From the IMG/VR virus record IMGVR_UViG_3300031240_000022, positions 1 through 37,908 of that record: a stretch of 37,908 nucleotides of DNA; one strand, given 5' to 3'. Positions 1-6,038 of the stretch are shown here, in pieces (the first letter of the stretch is position 1; each line of letters opens with the position of its first letter). Below the pieces are notes generated by a model. The model made no database searches, was not told the DNA's origin, and saw only the letters and a list, made by a program, of their open reading frames with translations. Both the position numbers and the translations under genes were made by a program. The stretch comes from a virus.

Positions 1-195
1 CTGCAACTCCGACACGTGCAGACAAGATCCCACTTGGAAAACGGTTTGATTCAATTGCTGTACAATATACGATGCGAGAAGCGGTCGCCGACGGGTATCT
101 TGTGCCGATCTTGCTTGACGTGGCGAAAATTCCTGACCTCGATTATGGATCGATCAGGCGAAAAGACTTTAATGCAGATAGCGCCGGAGCACTGC
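1..195. repeat. Terminal overlap, left copy
   Basis: This stretch matches 37714-37908 base for base except at position 69 (A here, C at 37782). The helicase reading frame continues unbroken when the two ends are merged. The pattern fits assembly overlap of a circular or permuted genome better than a true terminal repeat, because both ends fall inside one gene. Confidence 0.95.
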
Positions 196-1217
196 AAAAA
201 ACCCTGATCAACACCCTTGTGCGCGCGGCAATTGACAAGGTTGGCGACCGTAGAACGGTTCATTTCTGGCCAACGGTTGAGGTTTCGATCCTAGCCGCTG
301 ACACGTTCAACGAGATTCGCCCGGGGAGTGCAGTTCATGTTGATGGTTCTAAGATGGACGTGGAGGAAAAGGTCCGCCGCATTGCCATGTTTAAATCTGG
401 CCAGTTTCAGCATTGCTGCAACGTAGGTGTTCTAACGGAGGGATACGATGATCCAGGAATTCGCGCTGTATGTATCGAAGCACCAACGGACTCCGCCTCG
501 GTCTATGAGCAAGAGATCGGCAGAGGTACTAGAAACCTTGCTTCAGTGGACAATTATACGACGGCACCTGAGCGCAAGGAAGCAATTGCGACGTCTTCTA
601 AGCCCGATCTACTGGTTGTCGATTTCGTTGGCAACTCTGGTAAGCATCGTCTTGTTAGCGCGCTTGATATCCTCGCTGGCGATGACGTCGATGAGGAGAC
701 GCTGGCAATCGCTAAGGAGTCGGTCGAAAAAGAGCGCCTAACGCTAGACGCCGCACTTGACGAGGCGAAGAAAGAGGCGGAAAGGCGGCGCAAGGTGCGC
801 GCCGAGGAAATCGCCAAGGCCGGACGCCTTGAAATGGAGTTCTCGCGCCACGATCCGTTCGGCTTTGAGACGATTCCGCTAAACGGAATTGTGCCAAAGG
901 ATCTTGACGTCCCGTCTCCGGAGACGATCTCTTTCCTTAAGAAATTCAGCATTAATACAGATGGCATCTCAGGACGCGAAGCTAACCGATTGCGTCGTGA
1001 AGTCTTCGCGCGTCGGTCTGCCGGGCTTACGAGTCATCGGGAAATTTCGATGTTTAGCAAGCTTGGAATTGATGCTAAACCGTGGTATGCTAGGCAGTCA
1101 AAGGCAGTTTGCGATTGGATGAAGCAAGACCAGTCCATGAATCAGCGCAAATACTGGCGCGCCCCACCGGCCGAGATTCTTGCTACCATCTTGAGGAAGT
1201 CAAAAGATGCTAAATAA
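1..1217 (+). CDS. SF2 DEAH-box helicase, C-terminal part (continues from 37197)
   Basis: This is the downstream part of a 577-residue helicase that starts at 37197 and crosses the contig join; codons here begin at base 3. It contains the C-terminal RecA-like lobe. Motif V reads NVGVLTEGYDDP and motif VI reads QEIGRGTR (about residues 343-350 of the full protein, with the arginine finger). A charged, helical segment follows (KESVEKE, then EEAKKEAERRRK-like). The family resembles RadD/UvsW-type ATP-driven DNA translocases acting in replication restart or branch migration. The end overlaps the next gene by 11 nt (ATG at 1207). The mismatch at base 69 changes Pro to Thr relative to the right-hand copy. 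The helicase assignment is firm; the exact substrate is inferred. Confidence 0.9.
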   Translation, partial: ATPTRADKIPLGKRFDSIAVQYTMREAVADGYLVPILLDVAKIPDLDYGSIRRKDFNADSAGALQKTLINTLVRAAIDKVGDRRTVHFWPTVEVSILAADTFNEIRPGSAVHVDGSKMDVEEKVRRIAMFKSGQFQHCCNVGVLTEGYDDPGIRAVCIEAPTDSASVYEQEIGRGTRNLASVDNYTTAPERKEAIATSSKPDLLVVDFVGNSGKHRLVSALDILAGDDVDEETLAIAKESVEKERLTLDAALDEAKKEAERRRKVRAEEIAKAGRLEMEFSRHDPFGFETIPLNGIVPKDLDVPSPETISFLKKFSINTDGISGREANRLRREVFARRSAGLTSHREISMFSKLGIDAKPWYARQSKAVCDWMKQDQSMNQRKYWRAPPAEILATILRKSKDAK

Positions 1218-1563
1218 GACAGAACAGCGCATTCTTGAACTGTATCAGGAAAACAAGACGATACCTGAGATCGCGCGAATCATCGGCAAGACCTATGCCG
1301 GAACAAAGAGCACGATCCATTTCATTCGAAAGCGCGGCGAGCCGTTTCCGCGTCGTAACAAAACAGCGGCGAATATGCCGATTGACATTCCGACCGACGT
1401 TGACGGGGATATTGAGAACGGCAAGCGGTGCCCGAAGTGCTGGCTTCTGTTTACCGATCGTTCCGACTGTACGCCAGCGCAATGCATGGCGCGCACCGAG
1501 GTTATTTCTGAACACCTGCCTGCAATCGGGCTATTATTCGACCGCGCATACGAGGAAGAATGA
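1207..1563 (+). CDS. Helix-turn-helix protein with a C-terminal Cys cluster
   Basis: A 118-residue protein. Residues 1-45 look like a helix-turn-helix of the sigma-region-4/resolvase kind: an ILELYQENKTIPEIARIIG helix pair followed by a recognition-like KSTIHFIRKRG helix. The C-terminal half carries CPKC and a later C-x5-C pair (DCTPAQC), consistent with a small zinc-binding fold. The start overlaps the helicase end by 11 nt, and the stop overlaps the primase start as ATGA, so it is translated within the replication operon. A DNA-binding role in early control or in primase/helicase loading is inferred from position only; no specific family is recognised. Confidence 0.75.
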   Translation: MLNKTEQRILELYQENKTIPEIARIIGKTYAGTKSTIHFIRKRGEPFPRRNKTAANMPIDIPTDVDGDIENGKRCPKCWLLFTDRSDCTPAQCMARTEVISEHLPAIGLLFDRAYEEE

Positions 1564-2339
1564 GCGCAAAAGCTTGGAAGATTCTAGAAGATCGCGGCTT
1601 GCGCGAGGAAAACGGACAGTTCAAGACGCTATGTCCGGCCCACGCTGATAAGAAACAGTCACTTCAGGTAATGCGAAACGATAAGCAAGTTATACTTTTA
1701 CGGTGCTTTGCGGGTTGCGCCACGGTTGACGTAGTCGAGGCACTGGGGATCAAGATGGGTGACCTATGGCCCGAAGACGATGTTATTGTTCCTCCGCCGC
1801 CTGGCAAGCTAATCGCCACCTACGATTACGTAGACGAGCAAGGCGCCACGTTGTATCAAGTTTTGAGGTATGATCCAAAGGCATTCAAGCAACGCCGCGC
1901 CAATGGCACATGGAAGCTAGGCGACGTGCGCCGCGTACTGTATCGACTGCCGCAACTGCTTGCGTCAGATCGTCCGGTTGTAATCGTAGAAGGGGAAAAG
2001 GACGTTCACAATGTCGAATCTCTGGGTTTCCTTGCGACAACTGTTAGCGGGGGGGTGGAGGGATGGCGATCGGAATTTGCTGATGTATTACGAGGAAGGG
2101 TCTGCATATTGCTCCCTGACGACGACGATCCAGGGCGACAGTTTAGCGCGCACGTTGCTACTTGGTTGCCCTATTCCGTTGGGTTGCAATTGCCTGGACT
2201 GCAACCCAAACAGGATGTCTCAGACTGGATCGCCAGCGGAGGAACAGCGGCGGACCTAAGGGAACTTGTACGCGGCGCGGCCGCCAGTAAACTTGACGTT
2301 GCAACCGCCGTGGCTAAGCGGCTAGGGGCGATCCGGTGA
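1560..2339 (+). CDS. DNA primase: zinc finger plus TOPRIM, without helicase domain
   Basis: A 259-residue primase that should synthesise RNA primers for lagging-strand or initiation synthesis. The N-terminus has a CHC2-like zinc site: C25, H28, C49 and C53 (CPAH, then RCFAGC). A TOPRIM core follows: VIVEGEKD (catalytic Glu144) and the acidic cluster LLPDDDD around residues 187-190. The family in T7 (gp4) and related phages normally continues into a hexameric helicase; here the protein stops shortly after TOPRIM. The only helicase in the window is the SF2 gene two positions upstream. Start and stop both overlap neighbours by 4 nt (ATGA, GTGA), indicating tight translational coupling. Confidence 0.88.
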   Translation: MSAKAWKILEDRGLREENGQFKTLCPAHADKKQSLQVMRNDKQVILLRCFAGCATVDVVEALGIKMGDLWPEDDVIVPPPPGKLIATYDYVDEQGATLYQVLRYDPKAFKQRRANGTWKLGDVRRVLYRLPQLLASDRPVVIVEGEKDVHNVESLGFLATTVSGGVEGWRSEFADVLRGRVCILLPDDDDPGRQFSAHVATWLPYSVGLQLPGLQPKQDVSDWIASGGTAADLRELVRGAAASKLDVATAVAKRLGAIR

Positions 2340-2722
2340 AGTTCATCATAGACGGCATACCGCGAACCAAAAAGAATTCGATGCGTCCGTGGAAACGCGG
2401 GAACCGCACGTTCCTTATACCCTCAGCGGCGGCAACGTCGTGGACCGCGTCTGCCGTTCGGCAGTTGCAGGCGCAGCTATGCGCGAACCCAATCGATTAC
2501 CCCGTGTCGTTGAACGCGCAGATCTACCGCGCGCGTCGCACCGGCGATTTAGGCAACTACTTGGCTGCTATATGCGACGCGTTAGAATCGGCCGAGATCG
2601 TTACTAACGACAAGTTTATACTTTCCTTTGACGGATCGCGACTTAAACATGACGCATGCAACCCACGTGTAGAGATAGAACTAACGGAAATGGCCAGCGA
2701 ATCGTTAGATCCGCCAGCCTAA
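2336..2722 (+). CDS. RusA-like Holliday junction resolvase
   Basis: A 128-residue protein with a GTG start overlapping the primase stop. The order of motifs is that of RusA: N-terminal IDGIPRTKKN, then GDLGNYLAAICDALESAEIV followed at once by TNDKFI. RusA-type enzymes cleave four-way junctions before packaging or during recombination. The canonical metal-binding motif is DLDN; here the second aspartate is replaced by glycine (DLGN), while the first Asp, the DAL Asp and the ND Asp remain. Either the metal site is rearranged or activity is altered. It ends the rightward operon and faces the leftward block, with only 36 nt between. Confidence 0.78.
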   Translation: MKFIIDGIPRTKKNSMRPWKRGNRTFLIPSAAATSWTASAVRQLQAQLCANPIDYPVSLNAQIYRARRTGDLGNYLAAICDALESAEIVTNDKFILSFDGSRLKHDACNPRVEIELTEMASESLDPPA

Positions 2723-2758
2723 GAATCGTCCGTTGTCTTGGATGCGTTACGTTACGGA

Positions 2759-2980
2759 TCAGACAAGGCCCATGACAAGCGCCTGGTACAACACGCGCTT
2801 ACCCGCCTCCGTAAGCGACCATGGTTTCTCTTCGCCGCGCGGGTTCATGTTGTAAACAACAAGTCCACTCGCGAGAAGAATATCAGCCGAATTGCCCTCT
2901 CGCGCCGTGCGATAGCCAAGGCGATTGATATTGGCGAGAACCTTGATTTGTGCCTTCGTCGGCGTCTTGTAGTTCGTCAT
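2759..2980 (-). CDS. Small protein, possible winged-helix (73 aa)
   Basis: The start is set at ATG 2980 because a promoter (-35 TTGATC, -10 TATCTT) ends six bases upstream. An in-frame extension to 3058 would run through that promoter. The sequence has a helical N-terminus (TPTKAQIKVLANINRLGY) and a C-terminal LTEAGKRVL motif of the kind found in winged-helix DNA-binding folds. No specific family is recognised. It is the last gene of the leftward block and converges on the resolvase gene. An autoregulatory or DNA-binding role is conceivable but unproven. Confidence 0.7.
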   Translation of the reverse strand: MTNYKTPTKAQIKVLANINRLGYRTAREGNSADILLASGLVVYNMNPRGEEKPWSLTEAGKRVLYQALVMGLV

Positions 2981-2986
2981 AAATCT

Positions 2987-3015
2987 AAGATAATGCATTC
3001 CTGATCGCCGATCAA
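2987..3015 (-). promoter_or_regulatory. Leftward promoter with GATC palindrome, apparently leaderless
   Basis: On the minus strand, -35 TTGATC (3015-3010), 17 bp, then -10 TATCTT (2992-2987). The ATG at 2980 follows after six bases, so the transcript would start at or next to the start codon. The -35 overlaps a perfect 13-bp palindrome, TGATCGGCGATCA, a possible operator. It matches the promoter at 3988-4016 in both boxes, spacing and ATG distance. Confidence 0.72.
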
Positions 3016-3030
3016 GAATTATCTTTCGCG

Positions 3031-3447
3031 CTACTTCGATTGTGATGCAACCGGACATGAATCAACACACGTAACTACCTCTCCGTGGCTCCCGACGTCC
3101 ATGCATGGCATGTTCGGGTAACGCGCGCTTCCGTCGAAATTCGTGCACTTGTAATGCGAGCCATCCTCGCATGAATACGTGATCTCGCCCAGGGTAATCG
3201 GTTGCTCGCACGCTGGCAGTGGCGAGCATTGCGCGTTGCAGTCGTTGACAATCAGGTATGACTTTCCGGTTGCCGCGTCGATCGCGGTGAACACCGGCGT
3301 AGCGGCGTTGCCAGGCAACGTAGCGCATTCGAGCTTGACGTTTAGGTCGAAGCGTCCGCACGCAACCGGCGATGGCAGGATGTTATCGCCACATCCAGTG
3401 ATCATAGCGCAGGCCAGGGCGAGTAAGAATGCAAGTCGAATCATCAT
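3031..3447 (-). CDS. Cys-rich secreted lipoprotein (138 aa)
   Basis: The N-terminus is a lipoprotein signal: MMIRLAFLLALACAMITGC, with lipobox ITGC and lipidated Cys19. The mature part is rich in cysteine (roughly ten), so it is probably disulfide-bonded in the periplasm or on the outer membrane. An SD (GAGGAGA) lies inside the upstream gene, and the ATG overlaps that gene's stop as ATGA. Phage-encoded lipoproteins expressed outside the virion operon often block superinfection at a receptor; that role is an inference here. There is no recognisable enzyme motif. Confidence 0.8.
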   Translation of the reverse strand: MMIRLAFLLALACAMITGCGDNILPSPVACGRFDLNVKLECATLPGNAATPVFTAIDAATGKSYLIVNDCNAQCSPLPACEQPITLGEITYSCEDGSHYKCTNFDGSARYPNMPCMDVGSHGEVVTCVDSCPVASQSK

Positions 3448-3620
3448 GATTTTCTCTCCTCAAGTCCGATGTTTGCTCTAATGTGCATTGCCGCGATCAG
3501 GCACACGGCCTGCAATCGGCCCCACGCGCGCGGATAATTCAGAGTTCCGTCGTCATTCTTAAGCGGCTCTCCAGCCTGTTCCGCCTCCAAGTACTCAACT
3601 ACTTCGTTCAGCGTTTTCAT
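3444..3620 (-). CDS. Small helical hypothetical protein (58 aa)
   Basis: A 58-codon gene beginning MKTLNEVVEYLEAEQAGEPL and ending IGLEERKS. It is acidic at the N-terminus and amphipathic helical throughout. The start has GGAG upstream. Its start overlaps the stop of the previous gene, and its stop overlaps the start of the lipoprotein gene, both as ATGA. This perfect chaining makes it a real gene despite its size. The phrase LKNDDGTLNYPRAWGRLQAV suggests a conserved small-phage-protein fold, but I cannot assign a family. Confidence 0.75.
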   Translation of the reverse strand: MKTLNEVVEYLEAEQAGEPLKNDDGTLNYPRAWGRLQAVCLIAAMHIRANIGLEERKS

Positions 3621-3787
3621 CGGTTGTCTACTCCGTTCTCGCCGTCTATTTGCCAGTTAGCAGGCAACGTGGAAGGATGCTTAATCGGCATTCCCTCGCA
3701 GTCGCATTCGTCACACTTCCCCGTGCACAGTCCACGCGTGGTGTGCGCGTGGGAGTCTGCAGGATGGGGGCAGTTGCAGGTTTTCAT
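3617..3787 (-). CDS. Cys/His-rich putative zinc-binding protein (56 aa)
   Basis: A 56-residue protein beginning MKTCNCPHPADSHAHTTRGL with six cysteines and three histidines in its first 30 residues (CNCPH, then H-A-H, then CTGKCDECDC). The pattern fits a treble-clef or zinc-ribbon fold. Both ends overlap neighbours by 4 nt (ATGA). It may bind nucleic acid or a host protein; no family is recognised. Confidence 0.75.
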   Translation of the reverse strand: MKTCNCPHPADSHAHTTRGLCTGKCDECDCEGMPIKHPSTLPANWQIDGENGVDNR

Positions 3788-3981
3788 TTTCCCGCGCCCG
3801 CCGCGCGAAATTGCTCTTTGGCCTTGGACGTCATTACCTTAAGGACATTTTCAAGATTGCGACGTGCCTTATCTCGTGTGCGATACGAAAGAGACATATC
3901 GCGCGATTTTTCATAATGCCGAAGCGCATCGGCAACAATCGGGAAGGCTTCCTTGAAACCATCTTTTTGCGTCGTGTTCAT
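3784..3981 (-). CDS. Small basic helical protein, first gene of leftward operon (65 aa)
   Basis: The start ATG 3981 lies six bases after a -10 box, so translation probably begins at the 5' end of the mRNA without an SD. The protein is lysine/arginine rich with alternating charged residues, predicted all-alpha (YEKSRDMSLSYRTRDKARRN). No enzymatic motif is seen. It leads a four-gene chain (3981 to 3031) in which each stop overlaps the next start. Basic charge suggests nucleic-acid binding, as an inference only. Confidence 0.72.
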   Translation of the reverse strand: MNTTQKDGFKEAFPIVADALRHYEKSRDMSLSYRTRDKARRNLENVLKVMTSKAKEQFRAAGAGK

Positions 3982-3987
3982 GAATCT

Positions 3988-4016
3988 AAGATAACCGATT
4001 CACGATCTCAGATCAA
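3988..4016 (-). promoter_or_regulatory. Leftward promoter with GATC palindrome, apparently leaderless
   Basis: On the minus strand, -35 TTGATC (4016-4011), 17 bp, then -10 TATCTT (3993-3988), with ATG 3981 six bases further. An 11-bp palindrome GATCTGAGATC starts within the -35. The bases between -10 and ATG (AGATTC) match the sister promoter at 2987 (AGATTT). Confidence 0.74.
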
Positions 4017-4020
4017 GTAA

Positions 4021-4245
4021 TTAATCGTAGAAACGCGATCGACTCTTCTTTTTTGACGCGGCGTGCATAAGACGAAGGTTCTTCATGAGCCTTTCGTGCT
4101 TTTCCGCGTCCGAAATGACGCGGCGCAAAATCGGAATACCGGGATATTCGTTTTTGATTTCGGCGTCCGAAAGCACATGGACAGGCGACGCCTCGTAAGG
4201 CGAAGTGTCAAATTCAGAATCAACCATGTAATTGAGTTTTGCCAT
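4021..4245 (-). CDS. Hypothetical protein (74 aa)
   Basis: A 74-residue protein with an acidic N-terminal half (VDSEFDTSPYEASPVHVL) and a basic C-terminus (ASKKKSRSRFYD). The ATG is preceded by GAAAGGGATCTGAAA, which also encodes the end of the upstream gene, so the SD-like AAGGGA lies inside that gene. Its stop abuts the promoter at 3988-4016. No known family is recognised. A polar charge split with a basic tail is common in small phage regulators of host proteins. Confidence 0.65.
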   Translation of the reverse strand: MAKLNYMVDSEFDTSPYEASPVHVLSDAEIKNEYPGIPILRRVISDAEKHERLMKNLRLMHAASKKKSRSRFYD

Positions 4246-4247
4246 TT

Positions 4248-4436
4248 TCAGATCCCTTTCATGTACATATCGCAGTAATGATCGACCAAAAGATCGTTCT
4301 CAAGCCTTGTATACGGAATCAACCCGTCGCTTCCGTATGGCGCGATCTTGCCGGTTCTCTTCTGTTCGCGCTTTAAATCTTCGCGATCGAATTCCCATTG
4401 CATCTTTTCTGCCAATTCAAGATCGGAATTCTTCAT
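4248..4436 (-). CDS. Hypothetical protein (62 aa)
   Basis: The start is taken at ATG 4436 because AAGGGATCTGAA precedes it exactly as it precedes the next gene's start; a longer frame to 4490 would overlap the upstream gene. The protein has a charged helix (LELAEKMQWEFDREDLKREQ) and a C-terminal tail ending MKGI. The upstream gene ends in the same GI-stop context, so the two junctions are near copies. No family is recognised. Confidence 0.65.
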   Translation of the reverse strand: MKNSDLELAEKMQWEFDREDLKREQKRTGKIAPYGSDGLIPYTRLENDLLVDHYCDMYMKGI

Positions 4437-4437
4437 T

Positions 4438-4710
4438 TCAGATCCCTTCGAAGTAGTCAACCGGACACATGGGTGGGCACCACAGTTCAACGTTAGCCTG
4501 TTCCGCCAGCGACAGTGCTACGGAGTATGTGTCTTCGCCTTCGTCGGATCCGGTGTCGAACGTGGTTCCATCGGCGTAGACGAACAGGATTGAATCGTCT
4601 GGCGTGATCTCGACTGCAACTAGCACCGGCACCGGCGCCGGCTCCATGCACCCTCCGATGGAACAGAATAGCTCACAATTTTTTGTGTAACACTTATGCT
4701 TACAAAGCAT
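4438..4710 (-). CDS. Cys-rich hypothetical protein (90 aa)
   Basis: The start is ATG 4710, with GGAG eight bases upstream; longer frames overlap the neighbouring gene heavily. The N-terminus has a dense Cys cluster (MLCKHKCYTKNCELFCSIGGC) and the C-terminus another pair (CPPMC). Between them lies a beta-rich, acidic segment (ILFVYADGTTFDTGSDEGED). A zinc- or disulfide-stabilised fold is likely. No signal peptide is seen, which favours metal binding in the cytoplasm. Family unknown. Confidence 0.65.
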   Translation of the reverse strand: MLCKHKCYTKNCELFCSIGGCMEPAPVPVLVAVEITPDDSILFVYADGTTFDTGSDEGEDTYSVALSLAEQANVELWCPPMCPVDYFEGI

Positions 4711-4712
4711 GG

Positions 4713-4904
4713 TTAATTCTCCGTTCCGTCTAGGGGTTGGTACAGATACGCCGCGGTCACCGCCACTACGTGCTGTTGACTCCAGTCGTCGCCACACACG
4801 GTTGCGACGATGCCAGCGACGTGTTTTACCGTCTCCGGCGTGTCGATACCTCGGTAAGCAAGCTCGACCCTGGCGGCCTCCCTAAGCTGTTCTAGGCTGT
4901 GCAT
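4713..4904 (-). CDS. Hypothetical helical protein (63 aa)
   Basis: ATG 4904 has a strong SD (GAGGAGG, six bases upstream), which decides this start over an in-frame extension to 5000. The sequence begins MHSLEQLREAARVELAYRGI and is mostly helical and moderately acidic. It overlaps the upstream gene by 13 nt and ends two bases before the next start. No domain is recognised. Confidence 0.68.
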   Translation of the reverse strand: MHSLEQLREAARVELAYRGIDTPETVKHVAGIVATVCGDDWSQQHVVAVTAAYLYQPLDGTEN

Positions 4905-5089
4905 GGCGCCTCCTCTTCTATGCCGGTATCGGTTGCTACGATTCGGTGATCTCCCAGGTGTTCTGGCATGCAATAAAGCCACACGTTGCACTTTGTGCAC
5001 CGGAACAGCCGAAATCCCTTTTCGTAAAGTTCCACCGGAATTGCTTGCCCATCCGGAGGCGCTGCGGGCCAGAAATCATGTTCGTTCAT
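4892..5089 (-). CDS. Small zinc-ribbon-like protein, first gene of leftward operon (65 aa)
   Basis: The chosen start, ATG 5089 (MNEHDFWPAAPPDG), follows a promoter-like pair with its -10 seven bases upstream. A TTG start at 5140 is possible but lacks an SD and would run through the promoter. The protein carries CTKCNVWLYC and a later lone Cys, consistent with half a zinc ribbon. As first gene of five (5089 to 4021), it is probably expressed early. Confidence 0.66.
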   Translation of the reverse strand: MNEHDFWPAAPPDGQAIPVELYEKGFRLFRCTKCNVWLYCMPEHLGDHRIVATDTGIEEEAPCTA

Positions 5090-5096
5090 GAGATCT

Positions 5097-5125
5097 ACTA
5101 TCGGCGGAACCGGCGAAGGAATCAA
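5097..5125 (-). promoter_or_regulatory. Leftward promoter candidate, apparently leaderless
   Basis: On the minus strand, -35 TTGATT (5125-5120), 17 bp, then -10-like GATAGT (5102-5097); ATG 5089 follows after AGATCTC. The spacing, the -35 and the AGATnnC-ATG-AAC context parallel the promoters at 2987 and 3988, although the -10 is poorer. Confidence 0.5.
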
Positions 5126-5151
5126 TACGCCGCGCGTCAAAATCGGTTACC

Positions 5152-5167
5152 ACATGGGTACACATGT
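5152..5167. promoter_or_regulatory. Dyad ACATG-N6-CATGT, possible operator
   Basis: The arms ACATG (5152-5156) and CATGT (5163-5167) are exact complements around a GTAC-containing centre. The dyad lies just upstream of the leftward promoter at 5097-5125. A dimeric repressor site is plausible, but a short dyad may occur by chance. Confidence 0.3.
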
Positions 5168-5521
5168 CACACCATACAGACAACCGTGTATTTCGCATCG
5201 CGGCGTAAAATAGATTTTCACTCATGATTTCGGCTAGTTACGGATGATGCATCGCGCAATTAGGCGTAATCATGACGCATTTCAGTGAGGTCAAGGACTT
5301 GCGGAAATTATTCGGCGTCAGTAGACTATCCCCCATGGATCGCGCGGACAAATCAGAAGAAGGCAAAGCCGATGAGTCTTCCGCAAGGAAGATGAATCGG
5401 CGACGCATGGACTCCCCAGGCGTTGCTTCGAAGCTTTGGAACTCTGGCAATAATCCGCTAACTAGGATAAGGTTAGGACTAGAGCCTAGGCCACACCGAT
5501 TGTATGGTGATAAGAAGTGAA

Positions 5522-5590
5522 GAGCCTGAACCGCAAAGGGGGAATAAGGGTCGACTTGCGGCGCCTTTCCTTCCTTGCGGTTTCTGGCTC
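5522..5590 (+). other. Long imperfect hairpin in the divergent region
   Basis: The arm GAGCCTGAACCGCAAAGG (5522-5539) pairs with the arm ending TTGCGGTTTCTGGCTC (5575-5590). There is one mismatch and one bulge in the first 14 pairs, and pairing extends inward with G-C and G-U pairs (GGGGGAA against TTCCTTCC). The total is about 20 pairs around a loop of roughly 20-25 nt. No U-run follows, so it is not a standard terminator. It may be an RNA processing site, a structured leader or an origin element. Confidence 0.5.
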
Positions 5591-5657
5591 ACGTACGCGA
5601 TACATTAGAGCGCGACAATTGAGTCATACATACCTCGCAAAGATTTCATACTGAAAC

Positions 5658-6038
5658 ATGCCACAAGAGAACACATTTAAAGCAACCGGCGTGCCCACCG
5701 TGCCAGATAACCCGCCGCGCTCCGGTTGGCAGAAGATCAACGGCGAATGGGTTAAGACACAGGTTCGCGATCAAGGGGAAACGCGGATCCCAAATCGTCC
5801 CGGCAGGCCGAAACGCACAGTCAGCGAATGCAAGCAAGCTGCACTTGAAATGATCGATCAGTCAGTTTGGAACCTACAAGGATTAGCCGAAAAAGATGGC
5901 TTGACAGAATACGAAGAACAGCGTTTACTTAAACTGCTGTCAGGGTTGAACGCCGCGCTTCCGAAAAACGCAGAAGAGGCGCCCATCGACCTTTCGAAAC
6001 TTTCACCCGATCAACTGAAAGCGATGCTAAACAAATGA
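5658..6038 (+). CDS. Hypothetical protein, possible small terminase or DNA-binding subunit (126 aa)
   Basis: The N-terminal 50 residues are proline-rich and disordered-looking; a basic PGRPKRT stretch resembles an AT-hook. The C-terminal half is helical (CKQAALEMIDQSVWNLQGLA, then EYEEQRLLKLLSGLNAAL) and ends LSPDQLKAMLNK. It is the first gene of the rightward operon. Size, helical content and a DNA-binding-like segment would suit a terminase small subunit, but the large subunit is 3 kb away and I see no diagnostic motif. The start has no clear SD. The stop overlaps the next start as ATGA. Confidence 0.6.
   Translation: MPQENTFKATGVPTVPDNPPRSGWQKINGEWVKTQVRDQGETRIPNRPGRPKRTVSECKQAALEMIDQSVWNLQGLAEKDGLTEYEEQRLLKLLSGLNAALPKNAEEAPIDLSKLSPDQLKAMLNK

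Larger units (their letters stand above)
5126..5657. other. Largely non-coding divergent region
   Basis: About 530 bases separate the leftward block from the rightward late operon. It holds a dyad at 5152-5167 and a long hairpin at 5522-5590. An open frame at 5272-5520 (82 codons, ATG, no SD) has an unconvincing Ser/Arg-rich composition and no neighbour coupling, so I do not call it a gene. A weak TTGAGT (5619-5624) with a poor -10 17 bases later is the only promoter-like match for the rightward operon. The region is a reasonable place to seek an origin, a late promoter or a small RNA. Confidence 0.55.

Noticed and set aside
5272-5520. Open frame of 82 codons in the divergent region, and the opposite-strand frame 5238-5450
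   Set aside because: Neither has an SD, coupling to neighbours or a protein-like composition. The region is better treated as non-coding.
5658-6038. Confident terminase small subunit
   Set aside because: Length and helices are compatible, but the gene is 3 kb from the large subunit and lacks a recognisable HTH, so it stays a tentative suggestion.
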